From positions 11,404,034 to 11,468,033 of the forward strand of contig NC_049987.1 in NCBI RefSeq assembly GCF_000003815.2: a stretch of 64,000 nt of DNA. The letters run 5' to 3'. Source of the DNA: Branchiostoma floridae. Lineage: Eukaryota; Chordata; Leptocardii; Amphioxiformes; Branchiostomatidae. Position 1 is the stretch's first letter. Each line of letters starts with the position of its first letter. Shown here in pieces: positions 36,601-50,800 of the stretch. The notes beneath the pieces are model-generated. The model had not been told where the DNA came from, searched no databases, and saw only the letters and a list, made by a program, of their open reading frames with translations. A program made the position numbers and the translations under genes.

Positions 36601-39600
36601 GCAGCAGGTAGCGGTATGGGTATGCATTTGACTCTTTTACTACCGTAACAGTTACAAATCCTTATTTCCACTACATACGTCAATAGTGCGTCAGCAATGC
36701 ACCCCTAAAGGACGATACTCTAATCTATCCATATTTTACGATGACTCGCATTGCCTCGTCACTTAGCAATGGTCTGCGAGTAATCATTACACTTAGTCTA
36801 GCGAATAGGAACATTTCAGTCTTACTTTGCCAAAGGTTGGTTAAAATACTCGACCAACAGTGAAATGGTAAACAATGAACTAGATACTATATTAGGAAAG
36901 CATTGACTGTATACATGTGCTTATACAAAGGTACTGGCAAAAGGCTTGTACAGTTTAAACTAATTAGCTATCCTAACCCATAGAAAATGGAACTGCTAAA
37001 GCAAGAAGCGTTGATGTAACTATCACAAGCAAATGTGAGCATTTGGGTGAATTGGCTGAAAAACCTTTGGACTCTTCTGATATCGTCTTCAACTCTCTAC
37101 TCTCTATATTAACCCCTTTGTTTCCCCTGACCTTCCATAGCCTCCTCCAGCTGTACGGTCTCTTCCACAGCGCCATCGATACTACAGGCGGACCTTCACA
37201 AACATGTCCCAAGTGCTTTCAGCTAATCCCAGTCGTTTGATTCAGCGCGAGCTGTAGATTACTGCCAAGGGAAGAAAGCAATCCCTCCAGCAATGATCCC
37301 TATCGGAGTAATTCCCATTGTTTAATATCTACACTTCACTGCGATGACATCAGAGGCCCAGCAGCCCGGCTTAGGGCGTGATTTATGAAACGGCTCGCGA
37401 TATCGGACTGCCTAGTCTTCATCCAAACACTCCGTATCAGCTGCGATGTGCGATAGCGAGCGCCCGGCTTCGGCTATTGTCATATCTGTCGGCGAATTGC
37501 AGTGGGATGTTGGTAAATCATTCACAGACAGGGATCGTGAGGAATTCCTCTTTACACCATGCAGAAGACAATCATTCGCCAGTATGCCATTCAGGAATGA
37601 TTCGGTTTTGATTCCTTGTTGTAATCTCAACTATATCAAGATTGGGACTTCATCAAGGAACACTTGATATTTCTATGGCCGCGAGTCCATCATATTGTTT
37701 ATATTGCTTTCTAATAAGCTTTCTCTTGCGTAAAAATAACTTCCCATGTCGATTCACCTTTCCAATTTCGACCATTACTTGCCTTGTTCCCACACGTGCA
37801 TGAGGTCGCACCACACGATGTCATAGTAATAAGGCGGCCCCGGAGGCAAGTGTCCCAAGTTGTGTTAATCAGCCTAGTGGTTCAGTTGTCCCATGGACCA
37901 GCTACTTTCATTGATTTCTTACCGGCGGCAAATCAGCTAAGTAATCTGGCTCCTTGAGGAGATTATTGAACGATGCTGTATCTGGGTCTTGAATTTTCCG
38001 AAGGTCACAATGATCCTTAGGTTTGTGGAGATTTTTAAGATATGAACGTCCAAGGCCTTACCGGCGGCTTGGTCTAGGTGGATCTTGGTCGCCTAAATCT
38101 ACCAGTGGGGACCTGGCCTATTCCTCGCTTCCTGGTTGGAGCTTGAAAAAAAGTTCATTCTGTGTTTGTCCACAAAGCCAAAGTAATTAACACCCTTTTT
38201 TCATGATATCTCCTTTCCGTAAAACAGAAAGTCATTTGTCATTGCACAGTTGTAAATACTTTGACAAAGTTCTGAAAGGATTTAATTCTATGCCATGAAT
38301 TTCTGTCATGTCTTCAAATGAGTGAGAACCACTCGTGGTCTGACCCAGTTCAGTCATGACTTGCCACAACTAAAACCCTGATAATGTATACCGGGCTTTC
38401 CGCCCTGATGTGGAATAATTCCATTTTATGTATTGCTAAACGATGATGGATGGTGGTGGGCTCGTAAGGGAATTACTTTGTGTAAATCAATCTTGCAAAG
38501 TGGACGTCATCTATATCCTCAATGACAAGGGTAACTGAAAGTAAAAAGCAAGCGTGAAGTCTTCACACGTAGAACTTTTTGAGCACGGAGATGATGGGAT
38601 TGTGTTGCTTGAACTACAAAAGAAATCGATTATTTCTGAATGTAAATATATAGAACCAGATATCAAAAGGAACCAGGATCGCTAACAGAATGCACGTCTG
38701 TTTCAATCCACCGTTTGCTTGGATATGAAGTTGCAGAATAGGAGTGATTAAGCTTTAGTTCAATCATGCCTGCCCCCAACAACGTTAGAGGATATGCATG
38801 TTTAGATCAAGGGCACCTTACGCATGACTTAGCGTAGCAATAACGTTGGAAAGTACAGCAATAATGTGAGAAATATCCACCGCTACCGTCCATGTAAAGG
38901 GCATCTCATAGGTGAAGCCCACGTTACCTTCCCCATGTAAAGTGAAGAAGACAAACGTAAACCCCTTTAAAGGGTAGCTAGAGAGCACCGGTATTTCACT
39001 TTTATAAGATTTAGAACAGGATGTAGAAGAGGTGAGAGGTCAAGGTCTACAATCGAGAAGGAGCCAATCCACGGGCACCTTTCATTATAAGTGTTGGCAC
39101 AGAGAGCCAGGCTAATCCTTCCTCAGTCTCTAATCCAATTGTGTGGACAGAGGGCGGAAATGGAGGATTAGCGGCCACTCAGTACAGAATCACAGGGTTA
39201 TATTGTCGATTGGATCAACTATGACATCACCGTCAAGTGGATTAGCTGTGGATCCCCTTAAACTTCTGAACAGATGAATGGAAGCTTTTTATGTGGTAAT
39301 CTAATGTGGGACAAAAATTTGTAGAGACCACCAATGAAGCAACATCGTTGGAATGAAAGTAACGTCTTTTAGATATTCCTTACCGATACATTTCCTTTGA
39401 AGGTAACAAATGACTAGTGAGAACTACACGTACTTTCATAATCAGCGGGACTTGCGGAGTGTCGTCTATACTCACATTGAATAATGGATCGCACAGTACC
39501 CGTCAAAATGCATACACGGGCTGTTCTATTTTACTAATCGGGCGTCAAATGTATATATATATAACACACTCCAGAGAATTATTCAGAGAAAAAACTTCAA

Positions 39601-41811
39601 CGTGCCTTGCCTCCCTAAATTATTTCTGTGAATTTATTGTAATATCTATTATTGTGAAAATTCTGTCTATGTATTTTCCTTCCTTTACAATTTTTGACTC
39701 TGGTCCAGCGAACCTTGCCATCCTGGGGTGTCAACGTTGGACCCAACTAAAGCTTTACCATCTTGCCAATTTTCGGCTACACCGTCTTCCACCTGGCCTC
39801 ATGTCACTCTACAATATTCAGATGAATGTAGATATCCACCAAGACATACAAACATACAGACCGCAAACAATACCTCCGTTTGCACGGAGGTAAAAGCTTA
39901 CACTCCGACGATTGAAGTACATGACTGAATAAGACATCGCCAACGATCAAAATCTGCCCGTAGCAGCACCCTGGCTGCGTCGCCCACATGGAGAGCTGAA
40001 ACTTTTACTTAACTTATTTCATGTATAGAATGAAGGTCATCAACAGGGAAAGTCAAGCTTAAGGGAAAGCCCGCCCAAGGGAAAGCCTGCCCACGGTGAA
40101 TCTCAATGTAAGTCCAAGCAGACAAGCCATCTCAGTCGTATCTGATATTTTTGACCTTGACTTTGTAGTCATCACTACCATCATGGGATTTGATGAAAAC
40201 CAAATAAGCCGCCCCTATTTGAAATTCCTGTCATTCGGAATGAATAAATGTATATATCACTCTAGGCACGCACTGGGTGTCAGAGAAGTACCTGACTAGT
40301 TCCCTATAACATGCATAAATGCATAAGCATCATTCTGGCTACTTGTGCCGTCAAGTTAACAGTTACAAAGCTGGAAAAGGGCAACAATTAACGTAATAAA
40401 CGTACATTGAAGGTAGATTGTTAGCCATTCATGGATATGAACAATATTGGGGGAAATCATAGAAACGAACGCTGATATCCTACCGACAGCACACCTCTGT
40501 GGCGAAACTTTTTAAATGCTGGTCTTGTTCATGATGACATGCATATCCCCATATGGATAGAAAATAGTTTCCTAGTCATCCAATTCTGAACTCGTGCCGT
40601 AGTGAATGCACTAAAACCCGTCCATATATCATTCGTAGCTGCTGCAAGAATCCGAGATTTTATAGCTGACTTCAAGGACACGGTAATCCCTCCCCACCGT
40701 AACAATCTTTTATAGAACATACATCACGGAGAGTACCCATCCTTCAGCGGCGGAGATAACGTCTAAACATCTGACAGTCTAAAAAACAAACAGAGAGGTC
40801 CGTGTCATCTTTGTTTTCTTTCATGATGATGATGACTGCTCAAAAAGTAGGAGTTATGGCTATGACGCTATATTCAGCACCAAGGACAGGAGCTGTTGTC
40901 TTAAGTAATATGTTAAGTGCACGAGAGTCAAATGGTGGTGATAACATTCTTATAACCTTTTGAAATTTTAGATATAATGAACAAAGCACCGAGACTAGCC
41001 ATTGGCTTCCGTTTTGTCGGTTGACTTGACTGGCTATGTTGCCATAGTAACATGCAAATATATCGCCCTACGTCATGAACTGGTTGCCTTCATGATGTCG
41101 AGGGAAACCAGCAATTACTTTACCATGGTTGACCCTGCCTGCCTCCTTGACACCTATTTTCTGATTCAGTGATTTTCTTTCAGCATCCCCGATCTTGAAG
41201 AATCCCTCCGCACCTATAAGACGTCATTTCTTTATCCCCAGGATGATACTGTAGCACAGGCGTAATGAGTTTTCTTCCGCTCCTAATATTGTCTGAGTAT
41301 CTCATTTCGAGCCAGGGGTTCAAACTCGGTCGTATGGACCCCCATGTTTATAGCAGGATCAGTACAAATGTGCAGTTCTCTGGTGTGAAGTATCTCTCCG
41401 AATGCGCCTTAAAATGTATGAGAAGGTTTTGGCATTGGTGTGAAGTATCTCTCTGCATGCGCCTTAAAATATATGACAAGGTTTTGGCATTGGTCTTTGT
41501 CAATCCGCCATTGGATGAAATCGGACAGTCGTTACATCTGCGCTACCACTGTCAGACAGTTGTCTAGTATTGTCCAACTACATTTGCCAACACATTCGTT
41601 TAGCCTACGACTCGGGACAAATACATCTTCTGCATACTGTCAGCATTATCGGTCGCAATGTCTACCTAGCAGGCGCCAGTGAATTAAGCAGTTAGAAATG
41701 CCCCTGAGCGAACACATCTGTTACTGTCCTAACTGGAACTCACCCTCCCGTTTTTCATCGGTGAGGTCACCTGAATGCTACTCATATTGAGCATTTGTCG
41801 ATTTCCCCCGG

Positions 41812-41897
<86 letters not shown>

Positions 41898-44800
41898 TAG
41901 TTTTACTGACTGTCAATTTACACGAACCCTTTAGAAGGTGGGGGGTCGGCAAATGGATCCAAGTGGGGATTTCACAACCATGATAGCGAACCTTTACAAA
42001 AATTACAATTATTGGAAAAATACAAATATTGGGCCCTGCAATGAGTCGTGTAACAGTGCATTTTAAGCGGATTCATCTTATTTTAGTTTATAGATAAGGT
42101 GTTACGTGTAGCCTCATCAATCATATAGAACATCTTTATGAAATTGTACAATGAAGATAAAGACTGACGTCCTATCACACCGCTACAGGCCGTACTCAGA
42201 CACGGCCACTTTTGGAAAAATTTCAGTCGAACGCCTTACAAAAATCAATAAATACACGTAATACTAAGATAAAGTCTAACATGTATAGATACTTGTAAGA
42301 GCCTGATATGTACAGAATCTACAGTCGTTTATCATACCACGCATGTATCCGGATTCCTGATGAACAGCCTGTTGCAGAGAGAAGCAATCATTCCGTGTCT
42401 TATTTAATAAAGCTAGGTGTTACAGTGGCTGTGGACTGTCATATTTGATGAGTCGCAATCGATAGAGTTGGCTAACATACACTGTGTGCTCATGTGTTTA
42501 AGGTGTGATGTCAACTTCTTCTTGTCGATGTACAATGGTGCTCTCTGGTACAGTGTACTTTACACCAATAATACGTAGGGACAATAGAATACTGCCGTAA
42601 GTATTCCAATAGAAAAATTGCAACGGTAGTGACAGAATAAAGTGAAGTGAAAAATGATAAAGTGGAGTTTCCTGAAAAGTTAGTGAGAAAATATTCTGAC
42701 ACCCCCTTGATTAAGTAAACTCTCCGGGAATATGCTTGAACGAGACATTGAAGGATGACTTCCAGAACTACTGTCTTCGTCTAGTTGCTAGTCAGAAGAT
42801 AAGGAATGGATTCTCAAGTAACTTGTCTCGTCTCCCCCGACCGGCACAACGGTGATGAATGGCGCTTCACTTCGTTTCCATTAGAGCCCAGATAACCTTT
42901 GACCTGCCGAATCGACCCTCCCCTTGCCATCCATTTCTCCCTCGATTAGACCCGAGTCCCTCTCGCGAGTGAGACTCGGGTGAAACGGCGCGCGATCCGT
43001 CTCCCAGATTGGACACAAGTAACTTTACAAGGCGCCGCAAGTGAAATGTTAATAAGACGTGGAAGCGACGTGGGTGGTTAGGGGATCTCCGGTAATGGAG
43101 AGAAGCTATCTGCCGGCGACTTCCCGTGACTTGATCCATGGTCCTGGTGTAACCTGTTGGCAGACATTAAGCTTTGCTGCAGTGGAAGTTGGCTGCATGA
43201 AGGATTCAGAAAGCAATGGTATCATGTGGGGATCTCGCTTCTTGTTTCTAGTCAAACATTGGTAGGCTGCCGTCATCACCTTTAGATGAACTACATCCCG
43301 GTTAACATGAAGATGTGGATACTTACAAGCAAACACTAGAATTTACTTGTAATGTTCTTTATCTGCTATGTACTATGACATATAAGATGGACCATACATT
43401 GTCTTCTTTTTTAAACCCAATGGCAACTTTCCCCACTAAACTAAAACAAAACGTGAGCGTTATTCTAGATAAGAAGGCTCTACGATATGAGATTTGATAC
43501 TAACTACGTTTCGTCAAGCCTGTATGTAACGGAGTTGTTTCCTCGAAACTTTCCAATTAAGGCTTCAGATCGTTTTTCACTTTTTTCTGGAAATCCTCGT
43601 CGGAGTAGCTGAAAGCCTGGCCTTGGCAAATTAATCACACAAGAGACACAGCGCTGGTGCGTTTTAGCGTCACATCCAGAAATCCTTTGATATATCATCA
43701 ATGTTATTACATACAAGTTAGACAGATCTCAGATTGCTGTCATACAAATGTGCCTCACTTATACATAAATCCCAGCATCATCACAGCTATAGACAGCCTT
43801 CCTTGAGTGCTCAAATGACGTGATGTGGATTTTACGGCTCTCCTATTGCTCGTTCATACATCCATCTTGTGTATGATAACAGGTACTTCCCACGATGAGA
43901 TCGTTTAAGCCTACGGGGAAGATATCGTCTTGCCGAGTATAGTCCTTGAAATATTTTCTCCCATGAAGTTATTCTAATAACGATGTGTTTGATAACAGTG
44001 ACGGTACTTCCCGTGGTGACATCGCTGAAACCCTTAGGAAGGGAATCGTCTTCCCAAGCAGAGTTGAGTGGAATTTGTTATTACCAAGCACAGTAGAGGC
44101 ATCTTCTCTGGGTAGTTTTAAAGAACGCTTGCAGATAGATGTGCAAAGGCTAGGTGTGACGGGTCGTTCGGTGTGATATAACCAGCTGCTGCCGCACCGC
44201 GTGCCTGCGAAGCTGGTGTGTTACGCCGAATGGCGGTTATACCGGCTATATAGACACAGATACAGAAGCAGTCCTAGAAATGTTTCTCCGACTACATGTA
44301 CTAGTCTAAGACTAGTATCTACAGAGTTGATATTTCCTCCCAAGAAACTTTTTAAGTGGCAAATTCTAATGACGATGTGTTTGGTACTTCCCATTGTGAG
44401 ATCGCTAACGTCTACAGGGAAGTAATAATCCTCCCGAGTAGTCCTTGAAAATATTTCTTCCACCATTGTTATCTCACGAGAAAGTTTCTATGGAGCCCTC
44501 GCTGTGGCAATGTCTGAAAGTCTAATAGTATACTTCTTTTCTTTTATCACGTGGATGTGTAATTTTGACTTTGTTTATACGGTGACGCATGCAAATACGA
44601 TGAATATCTGATTTGTGTGTACGTAATCGACTCTTAAACCGATATAATTGATGTGTGCTAAATATATACAGTCAAACCTGCCCAAGACGACCACCCGGGG
44701 GACCGGGAAAGGGCGGTCGATTTGGACAGGTGGTCGCTGAGAAGAGTATCGACTCCAAACATGCCCGATGCAAAGTATAAATGGTTTCCGTTGTGTTTAA

Positions 44801-47800
44801 TGGCAAATAGAAAGCACACTGCACGCACGCAAAGAAGCGAGGTCTTTAATGTCAAATACAGCACGCACACTGTAAACTGTAAATTTAACCCCAAAATCCT
44901 ACGCAAACTGGCCGATTTCGGCACAAAATCGCGCTATTTATCATCAAAAATCGATGAAAACCTCAATTTTGAAAATAATGCGGTCGTTATGGGTGCCAAT
45001 TTGGGCCGGTCGCGGTCGCGTTGGCCAGGTGGTCGTTGAGAAAAGGTCGCTTAATGCTTACGTCAATGGGAAAATAAATCGGGACCGAGAAAAAGCGGTC
45101 GAAATGGCCAGGTGGTCGCTGAGAAGAGGTGGTCGCTCGGGCAGGTTTGACTGTATACTTATTAGTTGATAGATTTAAGTCATCAGTATGCAAATAGCTG
45201 GATTATACATATGATCGCATTACTGATCGTATTATGAGGAAATGGCAGGTCAGGTCTTGCTCTGGGAGCCAAACGAGCCGCGCAGGCGTGGCCGCCCTTC
45301 GGCCACACTCAGGAAGCTGATGCTTAAGGAAACAGGTCTGGAGGCCAACGAACTCCGATCAGTAATGCTGGACAGAAATGAGTGGAGACACAGGTGTCAC
45401 CTCCAAGAGGATGAACTGAACTGAACTGAACTGAACGCATTACTTTGGTCTAAAAAGTAGAGTTATGATTATTCTAGAATTCTGAAAAGAGGGAATTCAA
45501 AAAGTATCATGAGAAGAAAATATCCGTGAAGATAAAGCTAGTAAATACAAATACTGATATACCTTAACCCTCACTTCACCGTATATTTCACCCTTCCAAG
45601 ATATTAATTTGAAGATATTCTCTTGAGGAACGACTTATGAACTCTGTCACCTTCAAGATAAAAGGAATCGTGCCCTTAAGGTAGACGTGATCTTAATAGT
45701 TCTATGAATTTTGGGCTTCTTGTGGGGTCGATAAATCAAATTGCTCTTGGTTCTCACGAGAGTTAAATGCCGTTGAGGTTGACCATGAAGCGCTGCTTGG
45801 TGCATTATGGATACTTGGTCTTATGAGGACATCAATTACAACTGCTGCCACTCCTCTCGGGGTGAGGCATGGCGATCAATGAAAGGCCGGTAAGTGACTT
45901 GAACTGGAGAGTTCCATCGGACCGTGTTGAGTAATGCCCAGCGGACCGCCTTCTAGTCGATAACAAAGCCGGTGGTCTGAAGGCCCATTTTGGACTGAGA
46001 TGATCTTTACAGCCAGAACCACGCCCGCTACCCTGACTACGTGCTCCACTTTGGAGACACAGCATAGATTTATGCATGCTGCTGTGATAATTATACACAT
46101 CCAAGCACTGTGTGGGCACTGTGATTGACTCACATTTACGCAAACCGCGGAGACTATCACATACCGTGGAAGCAATCTAATTTGAAAACGGAAATTACAC
46201 GGCCGCAGTTTCTGCAGCAGTCCAATTGGCTGCTTTCTCACTTGCTCTTTCTCAGCCTCTTCAAGTTGCAACTGGTGAGGTGCAATATTCCTATCGCTTT
46301 TAAGAAATCGTCAAGTATATCCCTATTCCTACCTATCAATCTGCTTTACGATGAAATGTTGCCATTCACCCAGCACCAAGTATTCTGAATGGATTACACG
46401 TCTACCATATTGCTGAGGGTGTCCACATAACTCATTTATAGGACAACCAAAGGGCTGCCTTACGGAACACCCTGTCTAGATCTAATAACATTTCTCCTTT
46501 ACAAGAACAACCACGCTGACGGCTGCAAGGACAATGCACATTTGTGTAAAGTCTGTTAACAGTATTACATTCCTACGCGTTCAGTGTTTGACCAAATCAA
46601 TAGGCCTAACATCGTGCGGCAGGGAAAAGCTCCATGCTACAGACGCATTGATCTCCCTTCTATTCCTTAATAGGTTTGGCGGGAAGTTGTTTCACTTGGA
46701 AAGGCGTATCGACCCGGTCCGCTGCAGAGGGTTGCGATGCGGAGATAGGATGATTTGTTGTTTCATTTAATTCCGCTGAAGGTTCGGGAATAATGGCAGA
46801 GAGCCCGGTCGTTTTAAGTGGACGTTATCAAAGGAGATATGTTCCACTTTTTATTAGCCCTGGCACGTTATCGAATAGCTAAAACCTGCATTTTATGGGT
46901 GTATCTATTCTCGTAGTCCACGCCGAGTAATACTAGAAGGCGTCGTTAAAGTACAGTGTTTTACATTGATTGGTCATCGTATAAGGTAATATTTGAGGTT
47001 TGATGTAGTTCAGAGATGAAGAGTTGATGGCGGAAAAGCAAATAAGCTGGGGAAGGATGGAACTACCATATATTGATTGTTAAAAATCATCGTCTCACTG
47101 TGGTTGGTTGGATCATTTGAATGTATAGGGTTTCGGTTGGAATACATTAATCTCTAGATGTATTGTAAAAGGCAATGGTGCTGTTGGTAGTAATAAAAAG
47201 CGAAGGGTGGCATTAACGTTCCCAGTCAGTTTTTCACAATTTCAAGAACATCAAGAAGATCAGCAACTAAGGGACAGGGAAAACAACAAGATAGCTCAAA
47301 AAGAATTGTAATAGTCAGTAATTAGTCATATTCAATTAACAGACCAAAAAAACTCAATACATGACAACTTCCTTTTGAAAGAGTTGACACACGACACCTC
47401 ATGTCGCTGGTTCACGCAAATCTCCCCATACATTACACGGTACATATAAGTATTAAAAGATTCCAGGCCACGAAATGACATCGTACGGCTTTAAAGCACC
47501 AACTGAAATTGTCAGACGACAGATTATCAATTGAATGATGGACTTGTAAATTTTATAAAGCCGCGATATCATCTCATTCAGCCCTTTCCATCAATCGCAT
47601 TTGTTCTAGTCGTATTAGAACACATGAAATAATGTATGTAACTATTCTTATAGGTGCAAGACTTAATGACTAGAACACACTGACCATCTACTATACATGC
47701 ATGCAAAAAGGTAGCTTATAGCAAACTTCAACCAATATTTGAGCTTTAGGTGGTGATTTCTTATCTGGGTTGATTTCATCTTAATTGGAAATTCACTTTT

Positions 47801-50800
47801 ATGCACTGACCAACAAGTAATGTAGCATAAATCATTTACATACTGATTTGTTCCTTGACATTGAATGGCGGACTGTATGTCAAAATGTGAATGCATGTGC
47901 GTTCTGGCTATGGTAATACGTTATTATTTGTCTCCTATATATCGAAAAAATACATCAGTTCACATGTGCTTTTGCGGTGGTCTAGGCAAACTATCAATAT
48001 CACCATGACGTCATGATGTCGTGCTGTGACCCTGGAGATGCTATATCATCCGAAATCTTTCCCCTGTGAGGCCTTTACAGCTTTTATCTCGCCAACCAAA
48101 CGCCCATTAAAGATTACATGGAAGTGCCGCTTCCGTTTAATCATTCTAATGATTTTTCAAGTGATCGCGTCAAATCTCGTCGGGGACCATCGCAGATATG
48201 ATATGTCTTTTGGGAAATCAATCATGGGGATAACGGTTGGATTTATTTTGATGCTACTGTTATTGACTTAAAAGTTCATCAGTGACATATGGGGGAGTAT
48301 AAAGTCGCTAGTCAGGCCAGGTGGCTTCGACTGATAGCCAGAAAGGGACAAACATTGGAAACTGTCAAAGAACATTGAATACAGATATCTACCTCTGTGA
48401 GTGGTAGTATTCTAAAGCAAACGATGATAACGTCTAATGAGCATCAAAACGGTATAAATGGTTTTTAAAAAAACTAGAACTGATCTGGTCTGGTTTTGAA
48501 AAGAATTTTTGATTCTGCAAATATTGTTAGCTCTGAAACTTCATTCGTTGCAAAATTTTATCTTTATAACCCTTGTAGCTTTGGTAAGATTGAAAAATCT
48601 CCTTTGAAACGTCGGTGAATATACGTCAAATAGCTGTTACTTAAATTGATATGATTTTGGAAACGGTCAGACGTTTCATGAAGACGGCCAGACGTTATAA
48701 GAAGCATACACTCCCTGTCGTCAGTGACACTGTCTTTGCCAATAAAAGTTTTGAACCTTCCAGACGATCCCCTCGTAAGGTACAGGTGATCTGATGAGTC
48801 TGTGCCACTAGAAAACCGAGTAATGACAGACGACGCATCGCCGAGCTGATAGCTCCCACTCCCCGAGATAGCATCGGGCTTACGATGAAAGCTCTGTGGG
48901 AATCCTTACAACAAAGCTTGTCCTTGAGGCGAAATACTTCAAAGATGTTCTTCTTACAGTCCTTAAAAACCAAACAGTGACAGGAAAGCCAGGGTTTATC
49001 CTTTACATTAATAACGGCAGAATTGTTCTCTGTCTTCTTAAAGTAGGCTTAAGTAGCCCCTTATAGTGGTTGACGAGTCATTGTGAGTAAGATCTTCTTT
49101 AAGGAAATTTACGAACGAAACCTGCATCATGTCTCATATGAATGGAACAGTCAGCCACCTAACACGTAGTAATATTCTGATCAACAGAAGTCCCCTTGGG
49201 CTGGATATGAGTCCTATTGAAGAGAAGAAACATCGCTGGCTTACCATGTCTATTCAACGCTATCACGTCGCACGAATAGAAAAAGATTTACCATCTTAAT
49301 AATGATAATTTATTCACTTTTTTATCAAGATCCCGTCGCTACTATCAGTACCACACTGTAGGCTCCGCACTAACTCTTACAGTCTACCACACTGCCTGGG
49401 GGTGATGAATATATTTGTAAGGCACGCATTTCAACTGCCTATCAAAAGTTATACAAACTCTGCAGCGGGTTGAACTGAATATTGTAAATTATTTATATAA
49501 AGTGGGTGTCATTTATAATCTTCTTATGCATCGATGCACAATGTCAATGATGCATAAAGAATCAATAGATATCCGATTGTCGATGAGTAATGTATATGCT
49601 TGATTAACAGTACGTCTAGAACAATATCACTATTAAGCGTGTTCTCGGTAGCTCGCAGTAATTTGAATGTTACTGTGACTAAAAGTAACAAGAAACGAAC
49701 CTTTTACCGCACCCAGAACCGCCTAGCAGCCATAAAGAATGTACCTGAGATTTTAGCGAGCAGCTTTAAAATAATAAATAGTTACGATAAAATTAAAAGA
49801 TATAATGTTTAACGCTCAAAGCTTTATAAGACGACTTATATACATAGACCTTCTTAAAACTCAAATACTATGCCGACCAGTAGTATTTTGTGAATGAACT
49901 AAGCAAATAAAATTGCTAAATTGTGTATTTTTTTTTTGAAAAATACAGAAGGCTTCCAAACTTAGATTTCTTGCACGTCCATGTTAGTTCCCGTCTTTTA
50001 TTAATTTGTCTCTGTCTTTTATTTTCTTACCTTTGTTCTGGTCCCCTGTCAATTGTATCTGTGCGTTATTTCCAGTTCCATTTTCCGGCAACATCAGCAT
50101 TCCTCAACGCCAATTAAACTTCTAATTCTTTCCGAAGCCATCAGGCCGCAGGCTTCAGCAGATTGATGAGAAAGAGAAGGTAATGTAATCTAAATCAAAT
50201 CAGTCAGGCATAATGAACCCTCAGATTCTATCAGTCTCGGACAGATGCAACGGGAAAATACATCAATACAATTATCCTAATTACTACCGTAAAGTACTGA
50301 AACGTATTATTGTGTTTATAAGTACGTATACATACAATCAATATTTTGTGGTTGTTTTGAGTATCAATGACAGGGATCTGAGTCGTTTGAATGGTAGAAA
50401 ATCTGTATCATTTCCATATGTATGGGAAGCACTTAATTCCTGACGGTAGGGCAAAATATAGTAGATCTTATCTACAAGAGGCCAGAAACACACTTTTAAA
50501 TTGTACAGCTGAGTGGGAATATTGTGATTATTATGATATGATTAACGTACTTAGGCAGGGCCTTCCATTATAATCTCTTGTGTACTTAGTACGAGGCAAT
50601 TTAGTCTTAGGACTACGATCTTGTACATTACTTTGTGTGTGTTTAATAAATAAACCAGTTCTCTCCACTCAAACGTGTATATCCGGCATAACAGCCTGTC
50701 ATCCTGACCCAGGTGCTGAAACCTTAACTGTAGTTAATAACTGTGATAACACTGCTCACATTTACTCTATGTGTCCCCATTTAACTCTGAAGAGACTTGT

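Noticed and set aside
39417-39893. 158-codon plus-strand frame
   Set aside because: No ATG start, no domain, low-complexity composition; a chance frame is likely.
41795-41983. Frame with YIYIYI
   Set aside because: Product of the TA microsatellite.
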